From positions 1 to 64,000 of the forward strand of contig NZ_FOIA01000019.1 of the NCBI RefSeq assembly GCF_900111605.1: 64,000 nt of DNA, read 5' to 3'. This stretch comes from Nitrosomonas marina. GTDB taxonomy: Bacteria > Pseudomonadota > Gammaproteobacteria > Burkholderiales > Nitrosomonadaceae. Position 1 is the stretch's first letter, and every line of letters starts with the position of its first letter. Below, piece after piece: positions 9,413 to 18,613 of the stretch. The notes beneath the pieces were generated by a model that did not search any database, was not told where the DNA came from, and saw only the letters and a program-made list of their open reading frames with translations. A program made the position numbers and the translations under genes.

Positions 9413-9826
9413 TTGAGTAACAAACCCAAAATCATCATTTCATCGCTGGACGCAGAGCGGCTGTACGCACTGCTTGAAACATATTCCGGCAATACTTTTC
9501 CCGGCAGCAACGCCTTGGAAGCCGAGCTATCACGGGCGGATATTGTCGAGCCGAATGCTATTCCACCCACTGTGGTGACCATGAATTCCACTGTCAGGTT
9601 CACAGTGGAATCCTCATCAGAAGAATTTTGTATGACACTGGTTTATCCCGGTGATATTGATAGCAGCGGCGATAAAATTTCCGTGCTTGCGCCGGTCGGT
9701 AGCGCACTGCTCGGTCTCTCCCAGGGAGACACCATCGATTGGCCCAAACCGGGGGGCGGCATTCTGCGCGTTAACTTGAGTGAAATTACCTACCAGCCTG
9801 AGCGCACAGGAATATACCATCGCTGA
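9413..9826 (+). CDS. rnk: Rnk-family nucleoside diphosphate kinase regulator (GreA/B C-terminal fold)
   Basis: A 137-residue RNA-polymerase-secondary-channel-type protein. The short N-terminal coiled part begins SNKPKIIISSLDAERLYALLE, the Rnk signature. The C-terminal FKBP-like domain carries the GreA/GreB features VTMNSTVRFT, LVYPGDID and VLAPVGSALLGLSQGD. In E. coli Rnk affects NDP kinase levels and binds RNA polymerase without rescuing stalled complexes. The best start is TTG at 9413 because translation from it gives the conserved N-terminus, with AAAGG upstream. It is separate from its neighbours. Confidence 0.9.
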   Translation: MSNKPKIIISSLDAERLYALLETYSGNTFPGSNALEAELSRADIVEPNAIPPTVVTMNSTVRFTVESSSEEFCMTLVYPGDIDSSGDKISVLAPVGSALLGLSQGDTIDWPKPGGGILRVNLSEITYQPERTGIYHR

Positions 9827-9857
9827 TTTTGGATAAATTCCAGATGCCGGGTAACAG

Positions 9858-10154
9858 TTATTCCCACATCACGTCACACCCAGCAGCTACCGCGTCAGTC
9901 AACAGATTTACCAGTGGCAACCCTCTGTGCGCGGTACTGACTATAGGCTCATTCTCATCGTCGTCTTCATCGGATGGCGGGACATTTTTTTCCTTACTCA
10001 ACGCTACTTTCAAGCGGCTTAGCGCCTGCGGTACGTCATCAGCCAGAATAGCGCCGGGTACGGTTTCGCTGTGCCCCATCATCTTGATCATTTGAAGCGC
10101 GTCATTACCAAACATGGTTATGTTGCCTACATCTGTTTTGAAAGTCACGAGCAT
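9858..10154 (-). CDS. DUF1840 family protein
   Basis: A 98-residue cytosolic protein typical of betaproteobacteria. It starts MLVTFKTDVGNITMFGNDALQMIKMMGHSE, the conserved DUF1840 opening. A linker containing KNVPPSDEDDDENEP follows, then the helical tail RGLPLVNLLTDAVAAGCDVMWE. The function of the family is unknown. Convergent with rnk with 31 bases between the stops. The 297 bases upstream, to 10451, show no gene or recognisable signal apart from an A-rich tract around 10367-10377. Confidence 0.85.
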   Translation of the reverse strand: MLVTFKTDVGNITMFGNDALQMIKMMGHSETVPGAILADDVPQALSRLKVALSKEKNVPPSDEDDDENEPIVSTAHRGLPLVNLLTDAVAAGCDVMWE

Positions 10155-10451
10155 TAAATACCTCCATTAATATTGCGATCGCATTTAATACACCAAATAG
10201 CAGCTTACAGCTGCAGCAATGCCTACTGCAAAGACTGGTTACGCCAAATCAACACTTTTTGTGAATTTAGCAAATGTTCGTTTCACACTCACAATCCGAT
10301 CAATCCACTTTTACACTCCATCATTGATCATATCGATAGCGTCAATTCCCCTGGCTTTAATTTAAGAAAAAAATTTTCAAACACACCAGTATCAAAATTT
10401 ACAGGTAAATTACATTCGTAGCAGGCTGGTAAAACTTTCAATATTGTTAAG

Positions 10452-11351
10452 TTACCGCATGACTCGATAATCCGCCACCAGCCTGAATTCCTCACCTGGT
10501 GCGATTCCGATCACATCTTCTGCAGCATTCGTTGTTTCCACACAGATAAAGCGCTGATAATCGGCGTCTTCGAGATCGGCCATTTCTTTGGAGATTTTTT
10601 CCCATGGATTCCATACAACAGCGGTCTTGTTGCCTTGTGAGAGAATCTGGATGCAGCGGTCAAGCGCCTTGTCGTCGATGATCTGTGTATTGCTGACACG
10701 CCGATAGATGCGATCGACCTCGCTGGCTACAGTGACTTCACCAGTCTGATGTTTTTCTGCACTGTCATCGGTTTTATCAATATAGCTACAATCCTGAAGT
10801 CCGAGTATGCTGGTCTGATGGATATCGCCGACTTTGAAATAAGTATGAAAACCCTGAGTGATGGTGAATAAATCGGTACCGGTGTTGCGCGTGCACAGGG
10901 CAAGGTTGAGTGAATCACCGATGACGATTTCCTGAGTCAACTCGAACGCATGTGGCCAGATTTCCATGGTATCCGGTGTCTCCGACAGTCCGAGCGTAAT
11001 CTTGACGGCGCCATTGGCAATGACTTGCGTATTGTTCACATTCCACGCACGGTTACGGACGAAGCCATGACCTGGCCGTCCCTTGCCTTCCGGATCAGGC
11101 CCGAACCACGGCCAGCAGATAGGCGTGCCGCCTTTGATCGCCTTGCCGTCCTGATAATAGGCCTTTTCGCTTAGAAACAGCAGGTCCTCTTCACCCGTCG
11201 GTTGAAACGATAACACCTGTCCGGCATGGGTTGAAATCAGCGCTCTGGCTTTGGGCGTGTCGACCCTGATCATAGTCAGTCCGCCACTGCCTTCAATAAA
11301 TTCAACTGATTGTGCTATGCCGTGTGCGGCGTTGAGTTGTGCAATATTCAT
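10452..11351 (-). CDS. yeaD: D-hexose-6-phosphate mutarotase (aldose-1-epimerase family)
   Basis: Interconverts alpha and beta anomers of glucose-6-phosphate and related sugars. The 299-residue length matches YeaD. Visible signatures are GGTPICWPWFGPDPEGKG (substrate pocket), GHGFVRNRAW with the catalytic histidine, ITQGFHTYFKVGD with the second histidine, and CVETTNAAEDVIGIAPGE with the glutamate base. The gene is followed by an intergenic stretch and preceded 29 bases upstream by purT on the same strand. Co-transcription with purT and queG is likely from spacing but carries no obvious metabolic logic. Confidence 0.93.
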   Translation of the reverse strand: MNIAQLNAAHGIAQSVEFIEGSGGLTMIRVDTPKARALISTHAGQVLSFQPTGEEDLLFLSEKAYYQDGKAIKGGTPICWPWFGPDPEGKGRPGHGFVRNRAWNVNNTQVIANGAVKITLGLSETPDTMEIWPHAFELTQEIVIGDSLNLALCTRNTGTDLFTITQGFHTYFKVGDIHQTSILGLQDCSYIDKTDDSAEKHQTGEVTVASEVDRIYRRVSNTQIIDDKALDRCIQILSQGNKTAVVWNPWEKISKEMADLEDADYQRFICVETTNAAEDVIGIAPGEEFRLVADYRVMR

Positions 11352-11380
11352 TATCTGTTTCCTGTTGATTTGTTTTTGGT

Positions 11381-12595
11381 TTACGGATTCTTTACGGGTA
11401 TGATTTTACTGGCGGCCAGTTTAGCACGCTCACGGGCTTCGTCGGTGTTGCTGCCGCATGCAAGCGCTACGCCCATGCGGCGGCGTTTGAATGCCTCGGG
11501 CTTGCCGAACAGCCTCAGATCGCTCTGAGGTACGTTCAATGCATCCTGAACACCTTTATACGCGATGTTCTTTGCGTCCATACCGCCATATATTACAGCG
11601 CTGGCTCCGGGTGTTCGCAGCGTGACATCGGCTGACAGTCCAAGAATCGCACGTGCATGCAGTTCGAATTCACTCTGAACCTGGCTGCACAACGTGACCA
11701 GGCCGGTATCATGTGGTCGCGGACTGACTTCGCTGAACCAGGCTTCATCGCCTTTGATAAATAACTCCACTCCAAAAATTCCAAGCCCACCGAGATTATC
11801 GGTAATTTTTTTAGCAAATTCGCGCGCTTGTTGTAGCGCAGTTCGCGACATTGCCTGTGGTTGCCAGCTTTCGACATAGTCGCCATGCATCTGCACATGA
11901 CCAATCGGTTCGCAAAAATATGTCTCTGTCTCACCCGCTGCATTTCTTGCGCGCACCGTTAATTGCGTGATTTCGTAGTCGAATTGAATAACGCCTTCGA
12001 CAATAACCCGGCCCTGGTCAACTCTTCCACCGCTTGCAGCATAATTCCAGGCCGCCTCTACCTTTGCAGCGGATTCCACTTTGGATTGACCTTTGCCCGA
12101 AGACGACATAACGGGCTTGACAATACAGGGATAACCGATGGTTTCGTCAATCGCTGTCTTGAGCTCTTCCAGGCTGTCGGCAAATACATACGGCGATGTG
12201 GGCAACAGCAGCGTCTCCGCCGCCAGACGGCGGATACCTTCGCGGTTCATGGTCAGCTGAGCAGCGCGGGCCGTCGGGATGACGGTTGCCAGCCCTTCCT
12301 TTTCGATCTCTGCAAGCATGCCGGTTGCAATGGCTTCTATTTCAGGAACGATAATATGCGGCCGTTCCTGTTCAACCAGTGTACGCAACGCATGACCGTC
12401 AGCCATATTGATGACATGCGCCCGATGCGCGACCTGATGCCCCGGCGCATTCGCATAACGGTCTACCGCAATGGTTTCAACGCCAAGTCGCTGCAAAGCA
12501 ATAATCACTTCTTTGCCCAGCTCACCGCTGCCAAGCAACATAACCCGAATTGCATTCGGACTTAGCGGCGTACCCAGTATCCGTGGCTGATTCAT
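11381..12595 (-). CDS. purT: Formate-dependent phosphoribosylglycinamide formyltransferase
   Basis: Third step of purine synthesis: uses ATP and formate directly to formylate GAR, as an alternative to folate-dependent PurN. An ATP-grasp enzyme of 404 residues (E. coli 392). The N-terminal [19 protein letters not shown] nucleotide-like fold is followed by [13 protein letters not shown], the ATP-grasp lysine/glycine loop [15 protein letters not shown], and [13 protein letters not shown] with metal ligands. The gene lies 5 bases after queG. Start [22 protein letters not shown] fits the family. Confidence 0.96.
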   Translation of the reverse strand: MNQPRILGTPLSPNAIRVMLLGSGELGKEVIIALQRLGVETIAVDRYANAPGHQVAHRAHVINMADGHALRTLVEQERPHIIVPEIEAIATGMLAEIEKEGLATVIPTARAAQLTMNREGIRRLAAETLLLPTSPYVFADSLEELKTAIDETIGYPCIVKPVMSSSGKGQSKVESAAKVEAAWNYAASGGRVDQGRVIVEGVIQFDYEITQLTVRARNAAGETETYFCEPIGHVQMHGDYVESWQPQAMSRTALQQAREFAKKITDNLGGLGIFGVELFIKGDEAWFSEVSPRPHDTGLVTLCSQVQSEFELHARAILGLSADVTLRTPGASAVIYGGMDAKNIAYKGVQDALNVPQSDLRLFGKPEAFKRRRMGVALACGSNTDEARERAKLAASKIIPVKNP

Positions 12596-12600
12596 TAAAA

Positions 12601-13728
12601 TTACTCCGTTTCCTTTTTTGTATGTTGTTGTTCAAGTGCCCACTGCACATGTTCGCGCACCATTTCAGACGGGTCGTTCAGCCGGGATTGCAAGGCCGCG
12701 ATGACAGTATCCGAGAAAGGAGCGTTACCAAGTCCGACAGCAATATTGCGCAACCACTGCTGATACCCGATTCGACGAATCGGACTACCCGCCAGTCTGG
12801 TTTCGAATTCCTGCTGATTCCAGCGGAACAGATCCACCAGCGTAACATCATCGAGTCCATGGCGCACATGAAAATCCGATTCACCGGTCAGGTGTGAAAA
12901 TTTGTTCCAGGGGCATACCAGCTGGCAATCATCGCAACCGTAAATACGATTGCCTATCAATGGCCGCAACGATTCGGGAATACTGCTTTTCAACTCAATC
13001 GTCAGATAAGAAATACAGCGTCGCGCGTCAACTTTGAACGGCGCAACAATAGCCTGTGTCGGACAGATATCGATACACTTGGTGCAACTGCCGCAAAAAC
13101 TCCCTTTGGTACCAACAGGTTCATCAACGGGCAGCAACAGATCGGTATAGATTTCACCCAGAAAGAAGTACGAACCTGCCTGCCGCGATAGCAATAGCGT
13201 ATGCTTACCGCGCCAGCCAAGACCTGATTTCTGTGCCCATTCGACTTCCATGACAGGTGCGCTGTCGGAAAAAACGCGATAGTTAAACGAACCGATGGCT
13301 TGCTGAATTTTGTCAGCCAGTTTTTGCATGCGCGAACGCAGTACCTTATGATAATCGCGCCCGAGCGCATAGCGTGATATAAATGCTTTATCACCCTGAT
13401 TGATCACAGCCCAGCTTTCCGCCGCATTCGGCGGATAATAATTCATGCGCACGGATATAACCCGTTGTGTACCTGGCACCAGTTCAGCAGGACGGGAGCG
13501 TTTAGTGCCATGTTTTGCCATATAATCCATCTCGCCGTGATTTTCATCTTCAAGCCATGCAAACATACCTGCTTCCGCTTCGGACATATCGGTATTGGCA
13601 TTGCCAATACGCACGTCCTGAAAACCGAGCTCTCTGCCCCATGTCTTGATCTCTGACGCCAGGCGGACATAATCAGGTTTACAATCAGAGGAATTGTTAT
13701 AGGAGGTTTTCTGTTGCGCCGTATCCAT
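12601..13728 (-). CDS. queG: Epoxyqueuosine reductase
   Basis: Last step of queuosine synthesis: a cobalamin and two [4Fe-4S]-cluster enzyme that reduces epoxyqueuosine in tRNA. The N-terminal DUF1730 domain ([20 protein letters not shown]) is followed by two ferredoxin motifs, [12 protein letters not shown] and [13 protein letters not shown], and a C-terminal HEAT-like segment ([20 protein letters not shown]). 375 residues against 379 in E. coli. Its 5' end overlaps tsaE head to head by 15 bases. QueA and Tgt, which act earlier in the same pathway, are encoded at 50.9-53.0 kb in this window. Confidence 0.95.
   Translation of the reverse strand: MDTAQQKTSYNNSSDCKPDYVRLASEIKTWGRELGFQDVRIGNANTDMSEAEAGMFAWLEDENHGEMDYMAKHGTKRSRPAELVPGTQRVISVRMNYYPPNAAESWAVINQGDKAFISRYALGRDYHKVLRSRMQKLADKIQQAIGSFNYRVFSDSAPVMEVEWAQKSGLGWRGKHTLLLSRQAGSYFFLGEIYTDLLLPVDEPVGTKGSFCGSCTKCIDICPTQAIVAPFKVDARRCISYLTIELKSSIPESLRPLIGNRIYGCDDCQLVCPWNKFSHLTGESDFHVRHGLDDVTLVDLFRWNQQEFETRLAGSPIRRIGYQQWLRNIAVGLGNAPFSDTVIAALQSRLNDPSEMVREHVQWALEQQHTKKETE
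13701..13716 (+). promoter_or_regulatory. Strong Shine-Dalgarno fixing the TTG start of tsaE
   Basis: AGGAGG at 13701-13706, seven bases before TTG at 13714. The site lies inside the antisense of the queG coding region and is the argument for placing the tsaE start there, since no ATG occurs in frame before the conserved domain. Confidence 0.75.
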
Positions 13729-14217
13729 GATTCAAATCTAAAATCAAATGTTTCATTTTACCTTGCCGACGAGGCCGCAACCCTGTCTCTCGGAAAAAAA
13801 ATAGCCACGGTGATCAAGCCGGGTCTGGTTATTTTCCTGAACGGGAACCTGGGTGCCGGTAAAACAACACTGGTACGGGGTATTCTACATGGACTCGGCC
13901 ACCAGCACGCGGTCAAAAGTCCGACATATAATTTAGTTGAAATCTATAATTTTTCTAGGTTATACTTGTATCACTTTGATTTATATCGATTCAACGATCC
14001 TTATGAATGGGAGGAGGCAGGTTTCCGGGACTACTTCAATTCCGACTCAATCTGCCTGATCGAATGGCCGGAAAACGCTGTTGGATTATTACCCGCCGCC
14101 GACTTGCGGGTTGATTTTCAAATACTTGATACCGGCCGAGATATCGTCATTCACGCTGATACGGAAGCAGGAGAACAATGTTTGAAGCATTGGCCAGATA
14201 CAGAACCCCCTCATTGA
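13714..14217 (+). CDS. tsaE: tRNA threonylcarbamoyladenosine biosynthesis ATPase TsaE
   Basis: The ATPase that, with TsaB and TsaD, makes t6A37 on ANN-decoding tRNAs. The Walker A motif is GNLGAGKTT near residue 48. The family block SPTYNLVEIY and the Walker B-like segment LYHFDLYRF follow, then EEAGFRDYF and ICLIEWPENA. 167 residues is the normal size. Translation starts at TTG 13714 next to an ideal AGGAGG, so its first codons overlap the start of queG on the other strand. Its 3' end overlaps amiC by 40 bases, and the tsaE-amidase pair is conserved in proteobacteria. Confidence 0.93.
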   Translation: MRRIHDSNLKSNVSFYLADEAATLSLGKKIATVIKPGLVIFLNGNLGAGKTTLVRGILHGLGHQHAVKSPTYNLVEIYNFSRLYLYHFDLYRFNDPYEWEEAGFRDYFNSDSICLIEWPENAVGLLPAADLRVDFQILDTGRDIVIHADTEAGEQCLKHWPDTEPPH

Positions 14218-15611
14218 CGGCGGTTTTCATACATTCTTCGTCTATTCGCACAATTGAACATACGAAGCGTCAATGGTCGTATTCGATGATTCTGGCAACG
14301 CTTTTAATCTGCCTGACTGTTTTTTTGTTCAGCAAGCCCGCCCAGGCGGCGGATATCATAATTAACTCAGCCCGGCTGGCCCTGTCAGATTATTATTCGC
14401 GCATTACGCTGGAATCCGACCAGCCTATCCAGTATGAATTAAGCATGCTGGAACATCCCGGACGGGTTGTCGTCGACCTGGAAAACGCCACCCTGAACCG
14501 GGTCATCAAGGACCTGCCGGGCAAGCTCGATCCAGCTGACCCTTTTGTTGAAAGAATCCGCTTTGGACAGTTCAAGCCGCATGTCGTCCGCCTTGTGTTT
14601 GATCTTAAAATAAATGTCGTCCCACGTACTTTTATTCTGAAGCCGGAAGGTCAACACGGTTACCGGCTGGTGCTGGACATTTATTACCCGGACAAGGCGG
14701 CTCTTGCAGAAACCAGTATGGGTGGCACAAATCCGACATTCGGATTACAGGATGATACTGATGACAGTCTCGGCGAACTTGTTGCCTCATTGGTGAAGAA
14801 GAAGCCCACGGGTCCGGATAATCTGAGTACAGCGCAACCGCCTCGCAGTTTTCATGTTGCGCAATACCACAAACCGTCACCACCAAGAACCATCATCGTT
14901 GCCATTGATCCTGGTCATGGCGGCAGAGATCCAGGTGCAGTGGGCGACGGCGGCACTCGGGAAAAGGATATTACACTGGCAATCTCGCGCAAACTCAAAG
15001 CGCTGATAGACAGAGAACCGTATATGCGCGCTATATTAACGCGTAACGATGATTTCGATCTTCCGCTCAAACGCAGACAGGCAATTGCGCGCAAGCATAA
15101 TGCTGATTTGTTTGTTTCCATCCATGCTGACGGCAGCCCCAGACCACATGCACACGGTTCATCGGTGTATACCCTGTCGGAACATGGAGCGACTTCGACC
15201 GCAGCAAGCTGGCTGGCGCAAAAAGAAAACAGCGTTGACAGCAAACTGGTTGGCGGTGTGGATATTACCGACAAAACGGGCAATATGCGCGAGATCATAC
15301 TGGATTTGTCGATGAGTGCCACAATTAACGACAGCGTCAAAGTCGCCGAATTCGTTCTAAACGAACTTGGACAGATCAACCGGTTACATAAAAAAACGGT
15401 TGAACAGGCCGGATTCGTTGTACTCAAATCACCGGATATTCCCTCTATTCTGGTTGAAACAGCCTTCATTACCAATCCTAGCGAAGAAAAGAAACTCAGA
15501 AACAAGACCTATCAGAAAAAAATGGCGCATGCAATCTTTGGCGGCATCAAAAAATACTTCGACACCAATCCAGCCCTTGCTGCGCGCACCGATGTTGCGC
15601 GGGCACCCTGA
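14178..15611 (+). CDS. amiC: N-acetylmuramoyl-L-alanine amidase AmiC-type
   Basis: Cleaves the peptide from muramic acid in septal peptidoglycan, acting in the periplasm. After a hydrophobic export segment (MILATLLICLTVFLF, about residues 37-51, ending KPAQA), an AMIN domain spans about 57-155. A linker leads to an Amidase_3 domain (about 235-460) with zinc ligands in AIDPGHGGRDPG, REKDITLA and FVSIHADGS, and the catalytic glutamate in ILVETAFITNP. The start at 14178 has AGGAG at 14169-14173. The internal ATG at 14286 would give a conventional signal peptide but lacks a ribosome site. It overlaps tsaE by 40 bases, so coupled translation is likely. Confidence 0.94.
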   Translation: MFEALARYRTPSLTAVFIHSSSIRTIEHTKRQWSYSMILATLLICLTVFLFSKPAQAADIIINSARLALSDYYSRITLESDQPIQYELSMLEHPGRVVVDLENATLNRVIKDLPGKLDPADPFVERIRFGQFKPHVVRLVFDLKINVVPRTFILKPEGQHGYRLVLDIYYPDKAALAETSMGGTNPTFGLQDDTDDSLGELVASLVKKKPTGPDNLSTAQPPRSFHVAQYHKPSPPRTIIVAIDPGHGGRDPGAVGDGGTREKDITLAISRKLKALIDREPYMRAILTRNDDFDLPLKRRQAIARKHNADLFVSIHADGSPRPHAHGSSVYTLSEHGATSTAASWLAQKENSVDSKLVGGVDITDKTGNMREIILDLSMSATINDSVKVAEFVLNELGQINRLHKKTVEQAGFVVLKSPDIPSILVETAFITNPSEEKKLRNKTYQKKMAHAIFGGIKKYFDTNPALAARTDVARAP

Positions 15612-15699
15612 GTTGCTCGAGTATTCTCCATCCACGTCCTGAAATAATTACAGCAGAAATTTACTTTTTTTTCCGATCCCGCCATAATGCAAAAACCAG

Positions 15700-16926
15700 T
15701 TGTTTGACGTAATATACAGTCAGTCAACCGGTTTTAATTTTTATCCTGAGCCGATATCTAACTCGAAGCAGACATTCGATTTGAAGCCAACCAACACACA
15801 AAATCCAAGTTTCACCGCGGAGTGGTATCAGCTTATCGACGATGGAAAGTCGCGCCGTATCGCTTTAACTGGTAATTTCACCCTTGCCGCTTTAAATAAA
15901 AGGTCCAGGGCATTGTCTGCCGAACTTGCCAAACATGCGAAGAATCCCGATCTATGCTGGGATTTAAGCAATATCAAATACATGGACAATGCAGGCATCG
16001 TCATGCTGTGGAAAGCCTGGGATACACAACGCCCAGCCCAGCTTATCCTGCGTGACGAACACGACAAGATGCTCCAGCGCATCGAGCACCTGCCGGCAGA
16101 GACACCTGAACCCGATCAAAAAAAATTTTTATGGCCGGTTTATGCGGCCGGCAGACTGGCCATGCTGATGTGGGACAACCTGACCGGCATAATCAGAATG
16201 ATCGGTCAGTTACTGCTCGATACTGTATTTTTTCTGCGTAATCCAGCCTACATCCCCTGGCGTGAGATCTCTGCAAACCTCTTTCGCACCGGTGCGCAGG
16301 CGCTCGGAATTACAGCATTGGTCGGATTTTTGATCGGAATCGTTTTGAGTTACCTGTCTTCTGAGCAATTACAGATGTTTGGCGCCGATATTTTCATTGT
16401 CAATATTCTTGGTATCAGTATTATCCGCGAACTTGGGCCCCTGCTGGCCGCCATTCTGGTTGCTGGCCGTTCCGGCTCGTCGATGACTGCTCAATTAGGG
16501 GTAATGCGTGTCACTCAAGAACTGGACGCACTCACCGTCATGGGTATTTCCCACAGTCAGCGGTTAATCTTTCCTAAAATTATCGGTCTGGGCCTCGCGA
16601 TGCCCCTGCTGGTACTGTGGACCAGCGCCATCGCACTGCTGGGAGGTATTATTGCCGCTGAAATCCAGCTTGGCCTGAATTATTACTATTTTATTTATTC
16701 CTTACCGGATGCAGTACCGATCGCCAATTTGTGGCTTGGCCTCGGAAAAGGCATAGTTTGCGGCATGGTGATTGCTGTCATCGCTTGTCATTTCGGTCTC
16801 AGGGTTAAACCAAACACAGAGAGTCTCGGAGAAGGCACGACAACATCGGTAGTGACGGCAATTACAGTAGTTATCATTATCGATGCGATTTTCGCGGTTG
16901 TCTTTTCAGATGTCGGAATTATATAA
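15700..16926 (+). CDS. mlaE: MlaE-type ABC permease fused to an N-terminal STAS domain
   Basis: Inner-membrane permease of the Mla-type phospholipid transporter. Residues about 40-140 form a STAS (MlaB-like) domain: RRIALTGNFTLAALNKR, then LCWDLSNIKYMDNAGIVML with the conserved DNAG loop. The rest is the MlaE permease with about five membrane helices and the signatures IIRELGPLLAAILVAGRSGSSMTAQLG and RVTQELDALTVMGI. In E. coli MlaB and MlaE are separate proteins, so here the regulator is fused. The start is uncertain: TTG at 15700 or TTG at 15781, neither with a strong ribosome site. It begins the operon mlaE-mlaF-mlaD-lipoprotein. Confidence 0.92.
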   Translation: MFDVIYSQSTGFNFYPEPISNSKQTFDLKPTNTQNPSFTAEWYQLIDDGKSRRIALTGNFTLAALNKRSRALSAELAKHAKNPDLCWDLSNIKYMDNAGIVMLWKAWDTQRPAQLILRDEHDKMLQRIEHLPAETPEPDQKKFLWPVYAAGRLAMLMWDNLTGIIRMIGQLLLDTVFFLRNPAYIPWREISANLFRTGAQALGITALVGFLIGIVLSYLSSEQLQMFGADIFIVNILGISIIRELGPLLAAILVAGRSGSSMTAQLGVMRVTQELDALTVMGISHSQRLIFPKIIGLGLAMPLLVLWTSAIALLGGIIAAEIQLGLNYYYFIYSLPDAVPIANLWLGLGKGIVCGMVIAVIACHFGLRVKPNTESLGEGTTTSVVTAITVVIIIDAIFAVVFSDVGII

Positions 16927-16934
16927 ACTGCCAT

Positions 16935-17741
16935 ATGGAACACGTGCCGGATATAATCGAAATCCACGGACTGGATACCCGGTTCGGTCGCCACGTCGTT
17001 CATCAGGACCTGAATCTGAGTGTTAAAAAAGGCGAGATCCTGACGCTGGTCGGCGGCTCAGGGAGTGGGAAAACAACGCTGCTTCGCCAGATGCTGGGTC
17101 TTGAGCAGCCCGCAAAAGGGGAAGTCAGAATTTTTGGCAGATCACGTTATAATTGTAATTTCGCGCTGCTAAGAAACATTCGAAACCGTACTGGCGTTTT
17201 ATTTCAACAGGGTGCATTATTCAGTGCGTTGACCGTCTTTGACAATATTGCGTTGCCATTGCGTGAACTGCGCACGTTAAACGAACAAATCATTCATGAT
17301 CTGGTTATGATCAAACTAAATATGGTTGCTATCGAACCGGAACATGCGTATAAGATGCCGGCTAATCTGTCTGGAGGCATGATCAAGCGCGTCTCTCTGG
17401 CACGCGCGCTGGCACTCGATCCGGAATTGCTGTTTTTGGATGAACCTACAGCGGGCCTGGATCCCGAGCTGAGTGAAAGTTTTGTGCGTTTGATTCTGAA
17501 CATGCGTAAAGAACTGGATTTAACAATTGTCATGGTCACGCATGACGTCGACACACTCGTCAGTCTGTCTGACCGTATCGCGGTTTTAGCCGATAAAAAG
17601 GTCATCGCAACAGGAACGCTTGATCAAGTATGCACCCATCCTCATCCATTTGTAGAAAGTTTTTTTAAAAGCATACGAAAAAATCTTCAACATACCGACA
17701 ATAGGGAATTATCATGGAAAACCGGGCCCATGCCCTCATAG
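16935..17741 (+). CDS. mlaF: MlaF-type ABC transporter ATP-binding protein
   Basis: Cytosolic ATPase that powers lipid movement through MlaE. 268 residues. Walker A is VGGSGSGKTTLLRQ, the Q-loop region is GVLFQQGALFSALTVFDN, the ABC signature is NLSGGMIKRVSLARALA, and Walker B is PELLFLDEPTAGLDP, followed by the H-loop in MVTHDVDTL. GALF-SALTVFDN and LSGGMxKR are typical of the Mla/Mce branch. It starts 8 bases after mlaE and overlaps mlaD by 28 bases. Confidence 0.95.
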   Translation: MEHVPDIIEIHGLDTRFGRHVVHQDLNLSVKKGEILTLVGGSGSGKTTLLRQMLGLEQPAKGEVRIFGRSRYNCNFALLRNIRNRTGVLFQQGALFSALTVFDNIALPLRELRTLNEQIIHDLVMIKLNMVAIEPEHAYKMPANLSGGMIKRVSLARALALDPELLFLDEPTAGLDPELSESFVRLILNMRKELDLTIVMVTHDVDTLVSLSDRIAVLADKKVIATGTLDQVCTHPHPFVESFFKSIRKNLQHTDNRELSWKTGPMPS

Positions 17742-18601
17742 CGGGTTTATTTGTTATCGGCCTTGGGATCGCGCTGATTATCGTAGCGGAATGGTTCAAA
17801 GGCGATTCTATTGAGCATGACCATTATCAGGTTGTTTCGCGGGAATCCGTGACCGGTTTAAGCGTGCAGGCGTCAGTGTATTATCGCGGCGTTAACATCG
17901 GCAAAGTTAACCGGATTTATTTCGACCCGGAAAACATGCAACAGATTCTTATCGATATCGCCATCGACGGAAATATTCAATTACCCAAAAATATTTATGC
18001 TCAATTGGGGTATCAGGGCATAACTGGCCTGGCTTATGTCCAGCTCAGAAATGAATCAGTCATTTCTCCAGAAATCCTGCCCGAAGATGCACGCATAACG
18101 ATGCGCCCGTCTCTACTTGATGAAGTTACTGGATACGGTCAGAACATTCTCAACAATGTCAATGAATTGATTATTCAGGTACACCAGCTGCTTAACGATG
18201 AAAATCAGGAGCGCATAGCCAATATATTGAAAAATATTGACAAGGCCATGAACAATTTCAACAATGTAACCGGACATTTGCAGCCTATTCTTGATTCAAT
18301 GACGCATTTGACCACGGAATCCGGTGTTCTCGTCCGGCACCTTGATGAATTGCTTACCGAAATCAATCAATCGATTCGCAACGTAAACCAACAGGGTGGA
18401 ATTATAGACAGCCTGTCTACCAGCGCACAGGAAATGGCAACCACGATTCCAGAGCTACGCAAGGTCAGTAACGGTCTGGTACGCAACTCTCAGAATCTGG
18501 ACCGTGTTTTGCAGCAACTGGAAGAAAATCCACAAATGCTTATTTTCGGACGACCATCGTCGCAGCCTGGCCCCGGCGAAGACGGCTTTACAACGCCATA
18601 A
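17714..18601 (+). CDS. mlaD: MlaD-type MCE-domain substrate-binding protein
   Basis: A membrane-anchored periplasmic lipid-binding protein. One N-terminal helix (ALIAGLFVIGLGIALIIVAEWF, residues 6-27) is followed by a single MCE domain at about residues 38-120 (VTGLSVQASVYYRGVNIGKV, then YAQLGYQGITGLAYVQL). The long C-terminal part (about 130-290) is helical and Asn/Gln-rich (NNVNELIIQVHQLLNDE, LQQLEENPQMLIFG). E. coli MlaD is 183 residues; the longer helical tail here resembles PqiB/LetB-like or other MCE proteins that build tunnels. It overlaps mlaF and is followed 12 bases later by the auxiliary lipoprotein gene. Confidence 0.92.
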   Translation: MENRAHALIAGLFVIGLGIALIIVAEWFKGDSIEHDHYQVVSRESVTGLSVQASVYYRGVNIGKVNRIYFDPENMQQILIDIAIDGNIQLPKNIYAQLGYQGITGLAYVQLRNESVISPEILPEDARITMRPSLLDEVTGYGQNILNNVNELIIQVHQLLNDENQERIANILKNIDKAMNNFNNVTGHLQPILDSMTHLTTESGVLVRHLDELLTEINQSIRNVNQQGGIIDSLSTSAQEMATTIPELRKVSNGLVRNSQNLDRVLQQLEENPQMLIFGRPSSQPGPGEDGFTTP

Positions 18602-18613
18602 CGATACAATCCA

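Noticed and set aside
10173-10421. 82-codon plus-strand frame in the gap before the mutarotase gene
   Set aside because: No ribosome site, unusual composition rich in Ser, His and Asn, and no conserved feature.
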